Below are positions 25,467 to 33,820 of a stretch of DNA of 64,000 nucleotides, piece by piece. The stretch is from Streptomyces sp. JH14. Its GTDB lineage: Bacteria > Actinomycetota > Actinomycetes > Streptomycetales > Streptomycetaceae. Made by a program: the position numbers and the translations under genes. The notes under the pieces were generated by a model. That model searched no databases, was not told the origin of the DNA, and saw only the letters and a program-made list of their open reading frames with translations. Numbering within the stretch: position 1 is the first letter of the stretch; each line of letters opens with the position of its first letter. The stretch covers positions 1-64,000 of the forward strand of contig NZ_JAJNEL010000001.1 in the NCBI RefSeq assembly GCF_029428675.1, given 5' to 3'.

Positions 25467-26522
25467 TCAGCCCACCGCGACCGGCTCCTCCGCCATCCGG
25501 CCGCCGGCCGGAGCCGTCGGCCGCTCCCGGAACTCCTCCTCCGGGTCGCGCGAGCGACGCTTCGCGATCACCGCGCACACCATCAGCTGCATCTGGTGGA
25601 AGAGCATCAGCGGCAGCACGGCCAGGCTCGCCTGCGCCCCGAAGAGCACGCTCGCCATCGGCAGGCCCGAGGCCAGGCTCTTCTTCGAACCGGCGAACTG
25701 AATGGCGATCCGGTCCCCCCGGTCGAAGCCGAGCCGCTTCGCCCCGTACCAGGTCAATGCCAGCATCAGCGCGAGCAGCGCCGCTTCGGCGACGAGCAGC
25801 GCGCCGAGCCGGACCGGGGTGACCTGGTGCCAGATACCGGCGACCATGCCCTCGCTGAACGCGGTGTAGACGACCAGCAGGATCGATCCCCGGTCGACAT
25901 AGCCGAGCACCTTCTTGTGCCGGGTGAGGAAACCGCCGATCCAGCGGCGCAGCAACTGCCCGGCAGCGAACGGCAGCAGCAGCTGGACCCCGATCTTCAG
26001 CAGCGCGTCCGCGGAGAATCCGCCGCCGCTGTTGCCGAGCAGTGCGGCGGCGAGCAGCGGCGTGACGAAGATGCCGGCGAGCGAGGAGAAGGAGCCCGCG
26101 CAGATCGCCGCGGGCACGTTGCCGCGGGCGATCGAGGTGAAGGCGATCGACGACTGGATCGTCGACGGGACGAGGCAGAGGAAGAGGAAGCCGCTGTAGA
26201 GCTCTGGTGTCAGGACGTACGGAACGAGGCCCTCACCCGCCAGCCCCAGCAGCGGGAACGCGACGAACGTGCAGGCCAGGACCGTCAGATGGAGCCGCCA
26301 GTGCCTGAGGCCGTCGAGCGCCTCGGCGGTCGAGAGGCGGGCGCCGTACAGGAAGAAGAGGAGGGCGACCGCTCCGGTGGAGACGCCGCCCGCCACATCG
26401 GCGGCGGCGCCCGACGCGGGCAGCAGCGCCGCAAGCACGACGGTGCCGATCAACGCGAGGATGTAGGGGTCGATCGGCAGCCAGGACGGCAGCTTCATTG
26501 TGCGGCGGCTCATGTGCTCCAC
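25467..26522 (-). CDS. Bile acid:sodium symporter family protein (SBF-like)
   Basis: 351 residues with about nine to ten membrane helices. The family hallmarks are FFLYGARLSTAEALDGLRHWRLHL, LVPSTIQSSIAFTSIARGNVPAAICAGSFSSLAGIFVTPLL and ALTWYGAKRLGFDRGDRIAIQFAGSKKSLASGLP, characteristic of the SBF-like (PF13593 type) group. These move organic anions with sodium; the substrate is unknown. The start is uncertain: GTG 26522, ATG 26513 and ATG 26498 are in frame. GTG 26522 has GAGAGA upstream. It is divergent from a LysR regulator, the usual arrangement for a controlled transporter gene. The C-terminus is a polar tail rich in Arg and Glu. Confidence 0.83.
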   Translation of the reverse strand: MEHMSRRTMKLPSWLPIDPYILALIGTVVLAALLPASGAAADVAGGVSTGAVALLFFLYGARLSTAEALDGLRHWRLHLTVLACTFVAFPLLGLAGEGLVPYVLTPELYSGFLFLCLVPSTIQSSIAFTSIARGNVPAAICAGSFSSLAGIFVTPLLAAALLGNSGGGFSADALLKIGVQLLLPFAAGQLLRRWIGGFLTRHKKVLGYVDRGSILLVVYTAFSEGMVAGIWHQVTPVRLGALLVAEAALLALMLALTWYGAKRLGFDRGDRIAIQFAGSKKSLASGLPMASVLFGAQASLAVLPLMLFHQMQLMVCAVIAKRRSRDPEEEFRERPTAPAGGRMAEEPVAVG

Positions 26523-26630
26523 GTGTCTCTCGTTCAGGTCGTGCCCTCTCCATCCTGCTCTTGATCACCGCAATCGGGAATCCCATATACCACTCTCACT
26601 GTCATCACGCTTCGCGATAGCCTGGGCGCT

Positions 26631-27533
26631 ATGTACGACCCTGCGCAGCTGCGTACCTTTCTCGCCGTCGCCCAGACGCTGAGTTTCACCCAGGCCGCCC
26701 GCCGGCTGGGTGTGCAGCAGTCGACGGTCAGCCAGCATGTGCGGCGGCTGGAGGATGCGACGGGACGGCAGTTGTTCACCCGGGACACGCACCGGGTCGA
26801 TCTCACCGTGGACGGTGAGGCGATGCTCGGCTTCGCGCGGACGATCCTGCAGGCCCACGAGCGGGCTGCGGCGTTCTTCACCGGGACGCGGCTGCGCGGC
26901 CGACTGCGGTTCGGGGCCTCCGAGGATTTCGTACTGACCCGGCTGCCGGAGATCCTCGAGGCGTTCCGCCGCGACCACCCGGACGTCGAGCTGGAGCTGA
27001 CCGTGGAGCTGTCCGGCACGCTGCACCAGCAGCTGGCGGCGGGCCGGCTCGATCTGGTGCTCGCCAAGCGGCGGGCCGGCGACACGCACGGCGAGCTGGT
27101 CTGGCAGGACGCGCTGACCTGGATCGGTGCACCGCATGTGCGGGTCGATCCGGACCGCCCGGTTCCGTTGGTCCTCTTCCCGCCGCCGGGCATCACCCGC
27201 GCCCGCGCTCTGGAGGTGCTGGAGGAGCACGGCAGGTCCTGGCGGGTCGCCTGCACGAGCACGAGTCTGAGCGGACTGATCGCGGCCGCCCACGCCGGGC
27301 TGGGCGTCATGGCGCACACCCGCGGCCTCATCCCGCCGGGACTGGCCCCGGTGCCGGCCAGGGCGGGTCTGCCGGAACTCGGCGATGTGGACTTCGTCCT
27401 GCTGCACGGCCGACGCCGGGACGCGGCGCAGGAGGCCGCGGATGCTCTTGCGGCGGCGATCCTGGCGGGGGGCGACCGGCTCATCCGTTCCGTCGGGGGG
27501 ATCAACGCGATCGGCGGACGCGACGGCGCGTGA
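26631..27533 (+). CDS. LysR-family transcriptional regulator
   Basis: 300 residues. The N-terminal helix-turn-helix is QLRTFLAVAQTLSFTQAARRLGVQQSTVSQHVRRLEDATGRQLF; the effector domain starts at GRLRFGASEDFVLTRLPEILEAF. It is divergent from the SBF-like transporter gene with a 108-base gap, so it most likely controls that gene. The gap holds a GGGAATCCC dyad at about 26576-26584. The start codon ATG 26631 has no Shine-Dalgarno site but follows TAGCCT (26618-26623) by 7 bases, which suggests a leaderless transcript. Confidence 0.87.
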   Translation: MYDPAQLRTFLAVAQTLSFTQAARRLGVQQSTVSQHVRRLEDATGRQLFTRDTHRVDLTVDGEAMLGFARTILQAHERAAAFFTGTRLRGRLRFGASEDFVLTRLPEILEAFRRDHPDVELELTVELSGTLHQQLAAGRLDLVLAKRRAGDTHGELVWQDALTWIGAPHVRVDPDRPVPLVLFPPPGITRARALEVLEEHGRSWRVACTSTSLSGLIAAAHAGLGVMAHTRGLIPPGLAPVPARAGLPELGDVDFVLLHGRRRDAAQEAADALAAAILAGGDRLIRSVGGINAIGGRDGA

Positions 27534-27737
27534 CCGTGGCGTACAGATTCGGTGGAGATTCCCGCGCGAGCTGCATACTCCTCCGGCAGAAGCGCGCCCG
27601 AGCCTTGCCCATCTGGCCGGATATCTGTGGCTGACCTGTGCATATCCCACACTGTCCGCCGCTTCGGGGCTCTCCCGCTGCGCCGTCCGATCGGGTAGCG
27701 TCACGGCGCTGTGCGGAGCGCCACAAGGAGCAGTTCA

Positions 27738-29561
27738 TTGCGCGAGTTCACGGTCCCACCCATGGCGGCCGCGCCCCATGTCGGCGGGCTGGCTGATGCC
27801 GTCTTCGACTACGCGGAGGAGGATCCGCACCGGGTCGCGCTCGGCCGGAAGGACGCGGCCGGACAGTGGCGCGATGTCACCGCGGCCACGTTCCGCGACG
27901 AGGTGCTCGCGCTCGCCAAGGGGCTGATCGCCCATGGAGTCCGGTTCGGTGACCGGGTCGCCCTGATGTCCCGCACCCGCTACGAGTGGACCCTCTTCGA
28001 CTTCGCACTGTGGACGGTCGGCGCGCAGTCCGTCCCCGTCTATCCGACGTCCTCGGCGGAGCAGGTCTTCTGGATGCTGCACGACGCCGAGGTGTCCGCC
28101 GTCATGGTCGAGCACGAGGACCATGCGATGACGATCGCCTCGGTGATCGACCGGCTGCCGCTGCTGAGACGGCTGTGGCAGCTGGACGCCGACGCGGTGG
28201 CCGAGCTCGTCGACGCGGGCGCCCATGTCGAGGACGAGGTCGTGCACCGGCACCGGCGGGCGGTGACGCCCGAGTCCGTGGCGACCGTGATCTACACCTC
28301 GGGGACGACGGGCCGCCCCAAGGGCTGTGTGATCACCCACGCCAACTTCATGTTCGAGACGGACACCATGGCCTCGCGCTGGGAGCCGGTCTTCCACTCC
28401 AAACCGGGCGACGAGGCCGCGACGCTCCTCTTCCTGCCGCTGGCGCACGTCTTCGGCCGTATGGTGGAGATCACGGCGATCCGCGGCCGGGTGAAGCTGG
28501 GCCATCAGCCGGAGCTGTCGGCGAAGGCACTGATGCCGGACCTGGTGACGTTCCGGCCGACCTTCATCCTGGCGGTGCCGTACATCTTCGAGAAGGTCTT
28601 CAACGGGGCCCGGCGCAAGGCCGAGGCCGAGGGCAAGCTCGGGCCGTTCGACAAGGCCTTCGACGTCGCGGTGAAGTACGCGGAGGCGATGGAGCACAAG
28701 GCGTTCGGCACCGGCCCCGGCCCGTCGCCGGGGCTGCGGATGCAGCACCAGTTCTTCGACAAGGTCGTGTACAAGAAGGTCCGCGACGCGATGGGCGGCC
28801 GGGTGCGGCACGCCATGTCGGGCGGCTCCGGCATGGAGCGGCAGCTCGGCCTGTTCTTCGAGGGCGCGGGCATCACGGTCTACGAGGGGTACGGGCTGAC
28901 CGAGTCGACGGCGGCAGCCACCGCCAATCCGCCGGAGCGCACCCGGTACGGCACGGTCGGGCAGCCGATCCCCGGCACCACCGTGCACATCGCCGACGAC
29001 GGCGAGGTGTGGGTGTACGGCGGCAATGTCTTCGGCGGCTATCTGGGCGACCCGAAGTCCACCGACGCGGTGCTGCACGACGGCTGGCTGGCCACCGGCG
29101 ACCTGGGCGCGCTCGACGAGGACGGCTATCTGACCATCACCGGGCGGAAGAAGGAGATCCTGGTGACGTCGGGCGGCAAGAGTGTGTCGCCGGCCGGCCT
29201 GGAGGAGCGGGTCCGGGCGCATCCGCTGGTCGCGCAGTGCATCGTGGTGGGCAACGACCGGCCGTACATCGCGGCGCTGGTGACTGTGGACCAGGAGTCC
29301 GTCGACCACTGGCTCTCGATGCAGGGGCGGCCGCCGATGAACGCGGCGAACCTGGTGCGCGACCCGGATCTGGAGATGGAGGTCCGGCGGGCGGTGGTGG
29401 CCGCCAATACGGCGGTGTCGCAGGCCGAGTCGATCCGTACGTTCCGGATTCTGGCGCATCAGTTCACCGAGGAGCACGGCATGCTGACCCCGTCGCTGAA
29501 ACTGAAGCGGAAGGCGATCGAGACGGCGTACGCGACCGAGGTCGACGCGCTGTACGGCTGA
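27738..29561 (+). CDS. Long-chain acyl-CoA synthetase (AMP-dependent ligase)
   Basis: 607 residues. Activates a fatty acid to acyl-AMP and then acyl-CoA. The AMP-binding P-loop is YTSGTTGRPKGCVITH (about 192), followed by the VYEGYGLTESTAAAT adenine loop, ATGDLGALDEDGYL and the hinge TGRKKEILVTSGGKSVSP. The gatekeeper linker and C-terminal subdomain are complete. The start is TTG 27738 (LREFTVPP): AGGAG lies 7 bases upstream, and the family begins with (M)REF. The ATG-type start at 27711 has no site. It follows the LysR gene by 204 bases on the same strand. Cytoplasmic or membrane-associated, FadD15-like. Confidence 0.9.
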   Translation: MREFTVPPMAAAPHVGGLADAVFDYAEEDPHRVALGRKDAAGQWRDVTAATFRDEVLALAKGLIAHGVRFGDRVALMSRTRYEWTLFDFALWTVGAQSVPVYPTSSAEQVFWMLHDAEVSAVMVEHEDHAMTIASVIDRLPLLRRLWQLDADAVAELVDAGAHVEDEVVHRHRRAVTPESVATVIYTSGTTGRPKGCVITHANFMFETDTMASRWEPVFHSKPGDEAATLLFLPLAHVFGRMVEITAIRGRVKLGHQPELSAKALMPDLVTFRPTFILAVPYIFEKVFNGARRKAEAEGKLGPFDKAFDVAVKYAEAMEHKAFGTGPGPSPGLRMQHQFFDKVVYKKVRDAMGGRVRHAMSGGSGMERQLGLFFEGAGITVYEGYGLTESTAAATANPPERTRYGTVGQPIPGTTVHIADDGEVWVYGGNVFGGYLGDPKSTDAVLHDGWLATGDLGALDEDGYLTITGRKKEILVTSGGKSVSPAGLEERVRAHPLVAQCIVVGNDRPYIAALVTVDQESVDHWLSMQGRPPMNAANLVRDPDLEMEVRRAVVAANTAVSQAESIRTFRILAHQFTEEHGMLTPSLKLKRKAIETAYATEVDALYG

Positions 29562-29672
29562 GGTGCCGCCCGCGGGGAGCAGTCCTGAAATGCCTCTCGC
29601 AGGGGAATGCATCACGGCCCTTGATCGTTGACCATGGGAGTACGAAACCGACGACGTAAGGATCGACCGCTC

Positions 29673-30509
29673 GTGAGCAAGGTCCCCTCCCTCACCCTCA
29701 ACAACGGCATCGAGATGCCGCAGCTCGGGTTCGGTGTCTGGCAGGTGCCGGACAGCGAGGCCGCGGAGGCGGTCACGACGGCCATCGAGTCCGGGTACCG
29801 GAGCATCGACACCGCCGCGATCTACGAGAACGAGAAGGGCACCGGCGAGGCCGTCGCCGCCTCCGGTGTCGCCCGCGAAGAGCTGTTCATCACCACAAAG
29901 CTGTGGAACAGCGAACAGGGCTACGACTCCACGCTCCGCGCCTTCGACGCCTCGCTGGAGAAGCTGGGTCTCGACTATGTCGACCTGTACCTGATCCACT
30001 GGCCGGTGCCGGCCAAGGACGCGTACATCGACACCTACAAGGCCTTCGAGAGGATCTACGCGGACGGGCGCGCGAAGGCCATCGGTGTCTCGAACTTCCT
30101 GCCCGAGCACCTGGAGCGCCTGCTCGGCGAGACCTCCGTGGTCCCCGTGATCAACCAGATCGAACTGCACCCGCAGCTCCAGCAGGCCGAGTCGCGCGCC
30201 TTCCACGCCAAGCACGGCATCGCGACCGAGGCCTGGTCGCCGCTGGGTTCGGGCCGGGGTCTCCTGGAGGTTCCGACGGTCGTCGCGATCGCCCGGAAGC
30301 ACGGTCGCACGCCCGCGCAGGTGGTACTCCGCTGGCACCTCCAGACGGGCAATGTGGTGATTCCGAAGTCCGTGACGCCGTCGCGGATCGCTGAGAACAT
30401 CGATCTGTTCGACTTCGAGCTGGACGCCGACGACCTCGCCGCGTTCGCCGCGCTGGACGAGGACAGGCGTCTCGGCCCCAACCCGGGCGAGTTCAACGCA
30501 GGCGCCTGA
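29673..30509 (+). CDS. Aldo/keto reductase (2,5-diketogluconate reductase type)
   Basis: 278 residues, TIM-barrel NADPH-dependent carbonyl reductase. The tetrad is visible: Asp and Tyr in SIDTAAIYENE, Lys in FITTKLWN and His in LYLIHWPVP. The GVSNFLPEHLERLL and NQIELHPQLQQ motifs and the C-terminal IPKSVTPSRIAENIDLF cofactor loop are in place. The start GTG 29673 (VSKVPSLTLNNG) follows AAGGA; the ATG at 29634 would add an Arg-rich leader not seen in the family. A strong hairpin closes the unit. Single-gene transcription is likely. Substrate range of the family is broad. Confidence 0.9.
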   Translation: MSKVPSLTLNNGIEMPQLGFGVWQVPDSEAAEAVTTAIESGYRSIDTAAIYENEKGTGEAVAASGVAREELFITTKLWNSEQGYDSTLRAFDASLEKLGLDYVDLYLIHWPVPAKDAYIDTYKAFERIYADGRAKAIGVSNFLPEHLERLLGETSVVPVINQIELHPQLQQAESRAFHAKHGIATEAWSPLGSGRGLLEVPTVVAIARKHGRTPAQVVLRWHLQTGNVVIPKSVTPSRIAENIDLFDFELDADDLAAFAALDEDRRLGPNPGEFNAGA

Positions 30510-30538
30510 GCCCTGCCGCTCCACCACCGCATCGCGCA

Positions 30539-30573
30539 CGACCGCCGCCCGGCCTCCCGCCGGGCGGCGGTCG
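30539..30573 (+). terminator. Hairpin terminator
   Basis: Perfect 15-bp stem (30539-30553 with 30559-30573) and CTCCC loop, core ACCGCCGCCCGGC. It lies between the aldo/keto reductase and the lectin gene, 26 bases before the lectin start. Confidence 0.8.
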
Positions 30574-30598
30574 CATGCCTGACCCTGGAGGACCGCAC

Positions 30599-31072
30599 AT
30601 GAGCGGCGAGACCGCGCCCGTCGTCGCAGCCGGTCCGTACCGGCTGCGCAATGTCGGCAGCGGGCTGCTGCTGGAGGTCCACGGCTCCGCCAGGGGCAGT
30701 GGCGCGAATGTGCAGCAGGGCAGGGAGAGGGAGGACGGGGCGGGCGCCCAGCAGTGGCAGCTCTCCCCCGTGCACGAGGGCGCCGCCCTCTACCACCTGA
30801 CCAACGTCCACAGCGGCAAACGACTGGACGTCGCCAACGCCTCCACGGAGAACGGCGCCAACGTCCAGCAGTGGAAAGCCAACAACTACGGCGCCCAGGA
30901 GTGGCTGATCGAACAGCACCTGGAGGCATCGGGCACCGTGACGCTGGTCAGCTTCATCAGCGGCCTCGTCCTCGAAGTGGCCGACGGCAGTACGGCGGAC
31001 GGCGCCAACGTCCAGCAGGGGGAGGACACCGACTCCCCCGGCCAGTGGTGGCAGTTGGAGCCGGTCGTCTGA
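30599..31072 (+). CDS. Ricin-type beta-trefoil lectin (RICIN domain protein)
   Basis: 157 residues made only of one beta-trefoil. Three repeats are visible: YRLRNVGSGLLLEVHG with AQQWQLSP; YHLTNVHSGKRLDVAN with AQEWLIEQ; and TLVSFISGLVLEVADG with GQWWQLEP. Each has a GANVQQ segment and a QxW-type closing motif. There is no signal peptide or membrane helix, which is odd for a carbohydrate-binding module and suggests a cytoplasmic or non-classically released lectin. ATG 30599 follows GGAGGACC. The gene stands alone after a strong terminator, so it should have its own promoter or depend on read-through. Confidence 0.87.
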   Translation: MSGETAPVVAAGPYRLRNVGSGLLLEVHGSARGSGANVQQGREREDGAGAQQWQLSPVHEGAALYHLTNVHSGKRLDVANASTENGANVQQWKANNYGAQEWLIEQHLEASGTVTLVSFISGLVLEVADGSTADGANVQQGEDTDSPGQWWQLEPVV

Positions 31073-31123
31073 GGACTGTCCTGTCGCGCTGCACTCCGCC
31101 ACCGGGCCTTCACGCAGACATGG

Positions 31124-31555
31124 TCACGGCGTCGGCGGGAGACCGTTCGGGCACACGCACGGAGCCGTGACGCACCTGCAGTTGCCCAGCCCCGTCGAAG
31201 GCGTCAGCACGGGAGGCGGGTTCGTGGGACGGATCCGGATCCCGCCCTCCGGGTTCTGCCCCCTGCCCACCTCCAGCAGCAGGGTGCTCGACGTGCCCGG
31301 CCCCTGTGGCTGCTCCAGCCGATTGTTCGGCCTGCCCTGCCCCCGCTCCACATTTCCTGGCTGCATACCCGAGGGATGCTCGGGACAGATCGGTGGCTCC
31401 GTCTGGAGGCAGATATGCGTGCCCGGCGCCGCGGCCGTGGCCAGGCCCTGCGGCGCTGCCGCGGCGCTCACCGCGCCCGTCCCGCCGACGATCATCGTGA
31501 CCAGGCACGATGCGCCTATCAGAGAAGCTTTTCGGTGCCGGATTCTTCTCACCAT
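31124..31555 (-). CDS. Small secreted protein, Pro/Gly-rich with C-terminal cysteines
   Basis: 143 residues. A Sec signal peptide is clear: basic VRRIRHRKAS, hydrophobic LIGASCLVTMIVGG and an alanine cleavage region. The mature part is rich in Pro, Gly, Gln and Asn with no recognised domain. Cysteines occur in HICLQTEPPICPEH and in the C-terminal CRCVTAPCVCPNG, which may form disulfides. ATG 31555 has AAGGA upstream; the longer frame to 31606 lacks a site and would bury the signal. It faces the lectin gene convergently with 51 bases between them. Function unknown. Confidence 0.65.
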   Translation of the reverse strand: MVRRIRHRKASLIGASCLVTMIVGGTGAVSAAAAPQGLATAAAPGTHICLQTEPPICPEHPSGMQPGNVERGQGRPNNRLEQPQGPGTSSTLLLEVGRGQNPEGGIRIRPTNPPPVLTPSTGLGNCRCVTAPCVCPNGLPPTP

Positions 31556-31934
31556 GACAGTGTCCTTGCTTGCGAAGGTGGGATGCGCCTGCCCCGTACC
31601 GGCCATCGTGGAACGGGGGGCATTGCCGTGGTGTGACGCCGGCGTGACCGGGCTCGGGATCTCACTGCGCGGGGGCTCGTGCTCAGCCGCAGTGGCGCAG
31701 ACGGACGCGGCGAATCCGTCTCCGTCTGCTGATCCCCGTGGAGTGGACTGTGGTCCGGGCCGTGCCGCGTGGAGCCCCGATGATCAGCGCCATCCTCCCT
31801 GCCGGACGTCCGGCGCCAGGGCTCAGTGCCCCCTTCGATCGATTCATGGTGAGCAAGCAGCCCCGGTTCTCGGCTGCCGCGACACCACCGGGCCTCGCGG
31901 CCGCCGCCCGCACGAGAGACCGCCTTCTGCCTGG
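31556..31934. other. Intergenic region, 379 bases
   Basis: Region between the small secreted protein and a methyltransferase gene, both on the minus strand. I see no ORF with convincing codon bias, no strong hairpin and no repeat; it presumably contains the promoter of the secreted protein gene. Confidence 0.5.
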
Positions 31935-32864
31935 TCAGGTGTGCCGACCCAGGTGGACCGTGCGCACCGTGAGCAGGAATACGTCCGGGCGCCGGCGCAG
32001 CCCCGCCGGGTCGTCGGGGTCGAGCAGCCGGTCGAGTACGGCGAGGTCGTCGTCCTCGAGCGCGTCGACGTACGTCTCTCGCCGCCGGGCGAATTCGGCG
32101 ATGACAGGGTCGCGGGCCCGGTCGGGGAGCGGTGCGGGAAGGTCGAGGAGGAAACTGCGGGTGCCCTGCGGCGACAGCCCCACTGCGGCGAACAGGGCGC
32201 TCCAGTCCTCGATCTCCCGCTTGGCCTCCGGCAGGGCCGCCCGCATACCCTCGAACCAGTCCGCGGTCACCGCATCGAGCCTGGCCTCCAGACCCGGCCG
32301 GCCCATCCCGATGTCGCGCGGCAGCTGACGGGGCTGCAGCCCGCCCTCGACGAGGGCGACGGTGCCCCCGGGGCGCAGCAGACCGGCGAACCCGGCGAGG
32401 GCGGCGCGCTGGTCACCCATATGGTGCAGCGCGTTGCCCGCCCAGACGATGTCCGCGGCCCCCAGCGTGGCCAGCTCGTCAGGGAGTTCGGCGTGCAGGG
32501 TGCGGACGCGATCGCCGAGACCCAGCCGTTCGGCGCGGGCCCGGGTGCGCTCCAGGAGCGCCGGGGTGCCGTCCACGGCAACGACTTCGGCCTCGGGGAA
32601 CATCTCGGCGAGCAGACACGTGACCACGCCGGGACCGCTGCCGATGTCGAGGACCCGGCGTACCCGCGGGGCGTTCGGCAGACTCGCGATCCATTGGGCG
32701 GCCTCTCGGTACTGCGCGCTGCTGAGCTCGGCGTTCTTCTCCAGAACCGGGGCCATGACGTCCCAGTCCAAGTCGGCGCTGTCGTGGTGGTGACGGTGCG
32801 CGGCGCGGTCGTGGGGGCCGCGGGCGGCGTCGTGGTGAGGTCCGTGACCGGCGTGGCTGTCCAT
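31935..32864 (-). CDS. Class I SAM-dependent methyltransferase with histidine-rich N-terminus
   Basis: 309 residues. The SAM-binding core is VLDIGSGPGVVTCLLAE (motif I, about 77), VVAVDGTPALLERTRAR and DIVWAGNALHHMG. The first 35 residues are unusual: ten or more histidines interspersed with Asp and Gly (HAGHGPHHDAARGPHDR, HRHHHDS), a possible metal-binding tail. The start is ATG 32864, in front of the His-rich tail; the frame to 32921 has no ribosome site. The acceptor substrate is unknown. A perfect 17-base palindrome lies 42 bases upstream of the start and may be an operator. The next methyltransferase gene upstream is not overlapping and has its own promoter. Confidence 0.82.
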   Translation of the reverse strand: MDSHAGHGPHHDAARGPHDRAAHRHHHDSADLDWDVMAPVLEKNAELSSAQYREAAQWIASLPNAPRVRRVLDIGSGPGVVTCLLAEMFPEAEVVAVDGTPALLERTRARAERLGLGDRVRTLHAELPDELATLGAADIVWAGNALHHMGDQRAALAGFAGLLRPGGTVALVEGGLQPRQLPRDIGMGRPGLEARLDAVTADWFEGMRAALPEAKREIEDWSALFAAVGLSPQGTRSFLLDLPAPLPDRARDPVIAEFARRRETYVDALEDDDLAVLDRLLDPDDPAGLRRRPDVFLLTVRTVHLGRHT

Positions 32865-32905
32865 GCGCACAACATTCCCTGCGCATCGGACGTCCGGCAA
32901 ACTTT

Positions 32906-32922
32906 GTTGCCGATTCGGCAAC
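32906..32922. promoter_or_regulatory. 17-base palindrome upstream of the His-rich methyltransferase
   Basis: GTTGCCGATTCGGCAAC, a perfect dyad around a central base. It lies 42-58 bases before the start codon, where a repressor would block the promoter. The regulator is unknown. Confidence 0.5.
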
Positions 32923-32999
32923 CGGCCGTCGCTCCGGTGGTCCCGAAAGGACCCGGCCGGCGCTGCGGGAAGGGCCGGACCGGCAGGTACCGGCCCGGC

Positions 33000-33743
33000 T
33001 CAGCCCCGGCGCCGGAACACCACCAGCCGGTACTCGGGATCGGGGCGCGGCCGGTCCTGGTCGGGCAGGCCCAGCAGCGCCGCCGCCAGCTGTTCGGCCG
33101 CCTCCCCCGGCAGCTCCAGGCGCGAGACGAAGTCGCCCTTGCGCACCGCGCGCGCCGCCGACCGCGGCGTCCGCCCCTGGCCGTGGCCGAGGAAGCGGGC
33201 CTCTCCCATGACGTCGAGCCCGGCCTCCGCCCCGTAGCCGACGACCAGCTCCTCGCGGTCGGACGGCCTCGGCCTCAGATACGGGGCGAACGCCTCGTCG
33301 ATGTCGCTGCCCACGTCGTGCGCCGCGTCCTTGTCGACCGTGGTGACGAACACCCCGCCGGGCCGCAGTACCCGGGCCGCTTCGGACACCACCGCCCGCA
33401 CGTCCCCCGCTCCTCGCAGCAGATGCAGCAGCCAGATCGCCCCGACCGCATCGACCGCGCCGTCAGCCAGCGGCAGCCGCCGCGCGTCGGCGAGCGCCAC
33501 CGCGCCGATCCGCTGCCGGGCGAACCTCGCCATGCCGTACGAGGCGTCGGTACCGAACACCTTCAATCCGGGCCGAGCGAGCACGATCCGTTCGCCGACG
33601 AGCCCCGTACCGCAACCGATGTCCAGCAGCGTGCGGGCGGATTCCGGGACCAGGTCCAGCACGGCGCGGGCTGCGGATTCGGCCCTGGGCACGCCGCCGC
33701 GGGTCGCGTCGTAGACAGCCGCTTCGGTGTTGTAGTCCAACAT
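33000..33743 (-). CDS. Class I SAM-dependent methyltransferase
   Basis: 247 residues of the UbiE/Coq5-like methyltransferase type. Motif I is TLLDIGCGTGLVGERI at about 37; then VFGTDASYGMARFAR, ADARRLPLADGAVDAVGAIWLLHLL and ARVLRPGGVFVTT follow the usual order. The C-terminal third is probably the substrate lid. ATG 33743 has no Shine-Dalgarno site but TACAGT ends 7 bases before it, so the mRNA is probably leaderless. Neighbours give no substrate clue. Confidence 0.85.
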   Translation of the reverse strand: MLDYNTEAAVYDATRGGVPRAESAARAVLDLVPESARTLLDIGCGTGLVGERIVLARPGLKVFGTDASYGMARFARQRIGAVALADARRLPLADGAVDAVGAIWLLHLLRGAGDVRAVVSEAARVLRPGGVFVTTVDKDAAHDVGSDIDEAFAPYLRPRPSDREELVVGYGAEAGLDVMGEARFLGHGQGRTPRSAARAVRKGDFVSRLELPGEAAEQLAAALLGLPDQDRPRPDPEYRLVVFRRRG

Positions 33744-33820
33744 GCGTGCGACTGTAGGTCACCGGGCCGAATCCCGGATGGGGAAAGCCGGGAACGCGTG
33801 GATGCGGGCGAAGTCCGGGC

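Noticed and set aside
27735..30929. Minus-strand frame of 1064 codons
   Set aside because: Runs antisense across an acyl-CoA ligase, an aldo/keto reductase and a lectin; composition is shadow-like.
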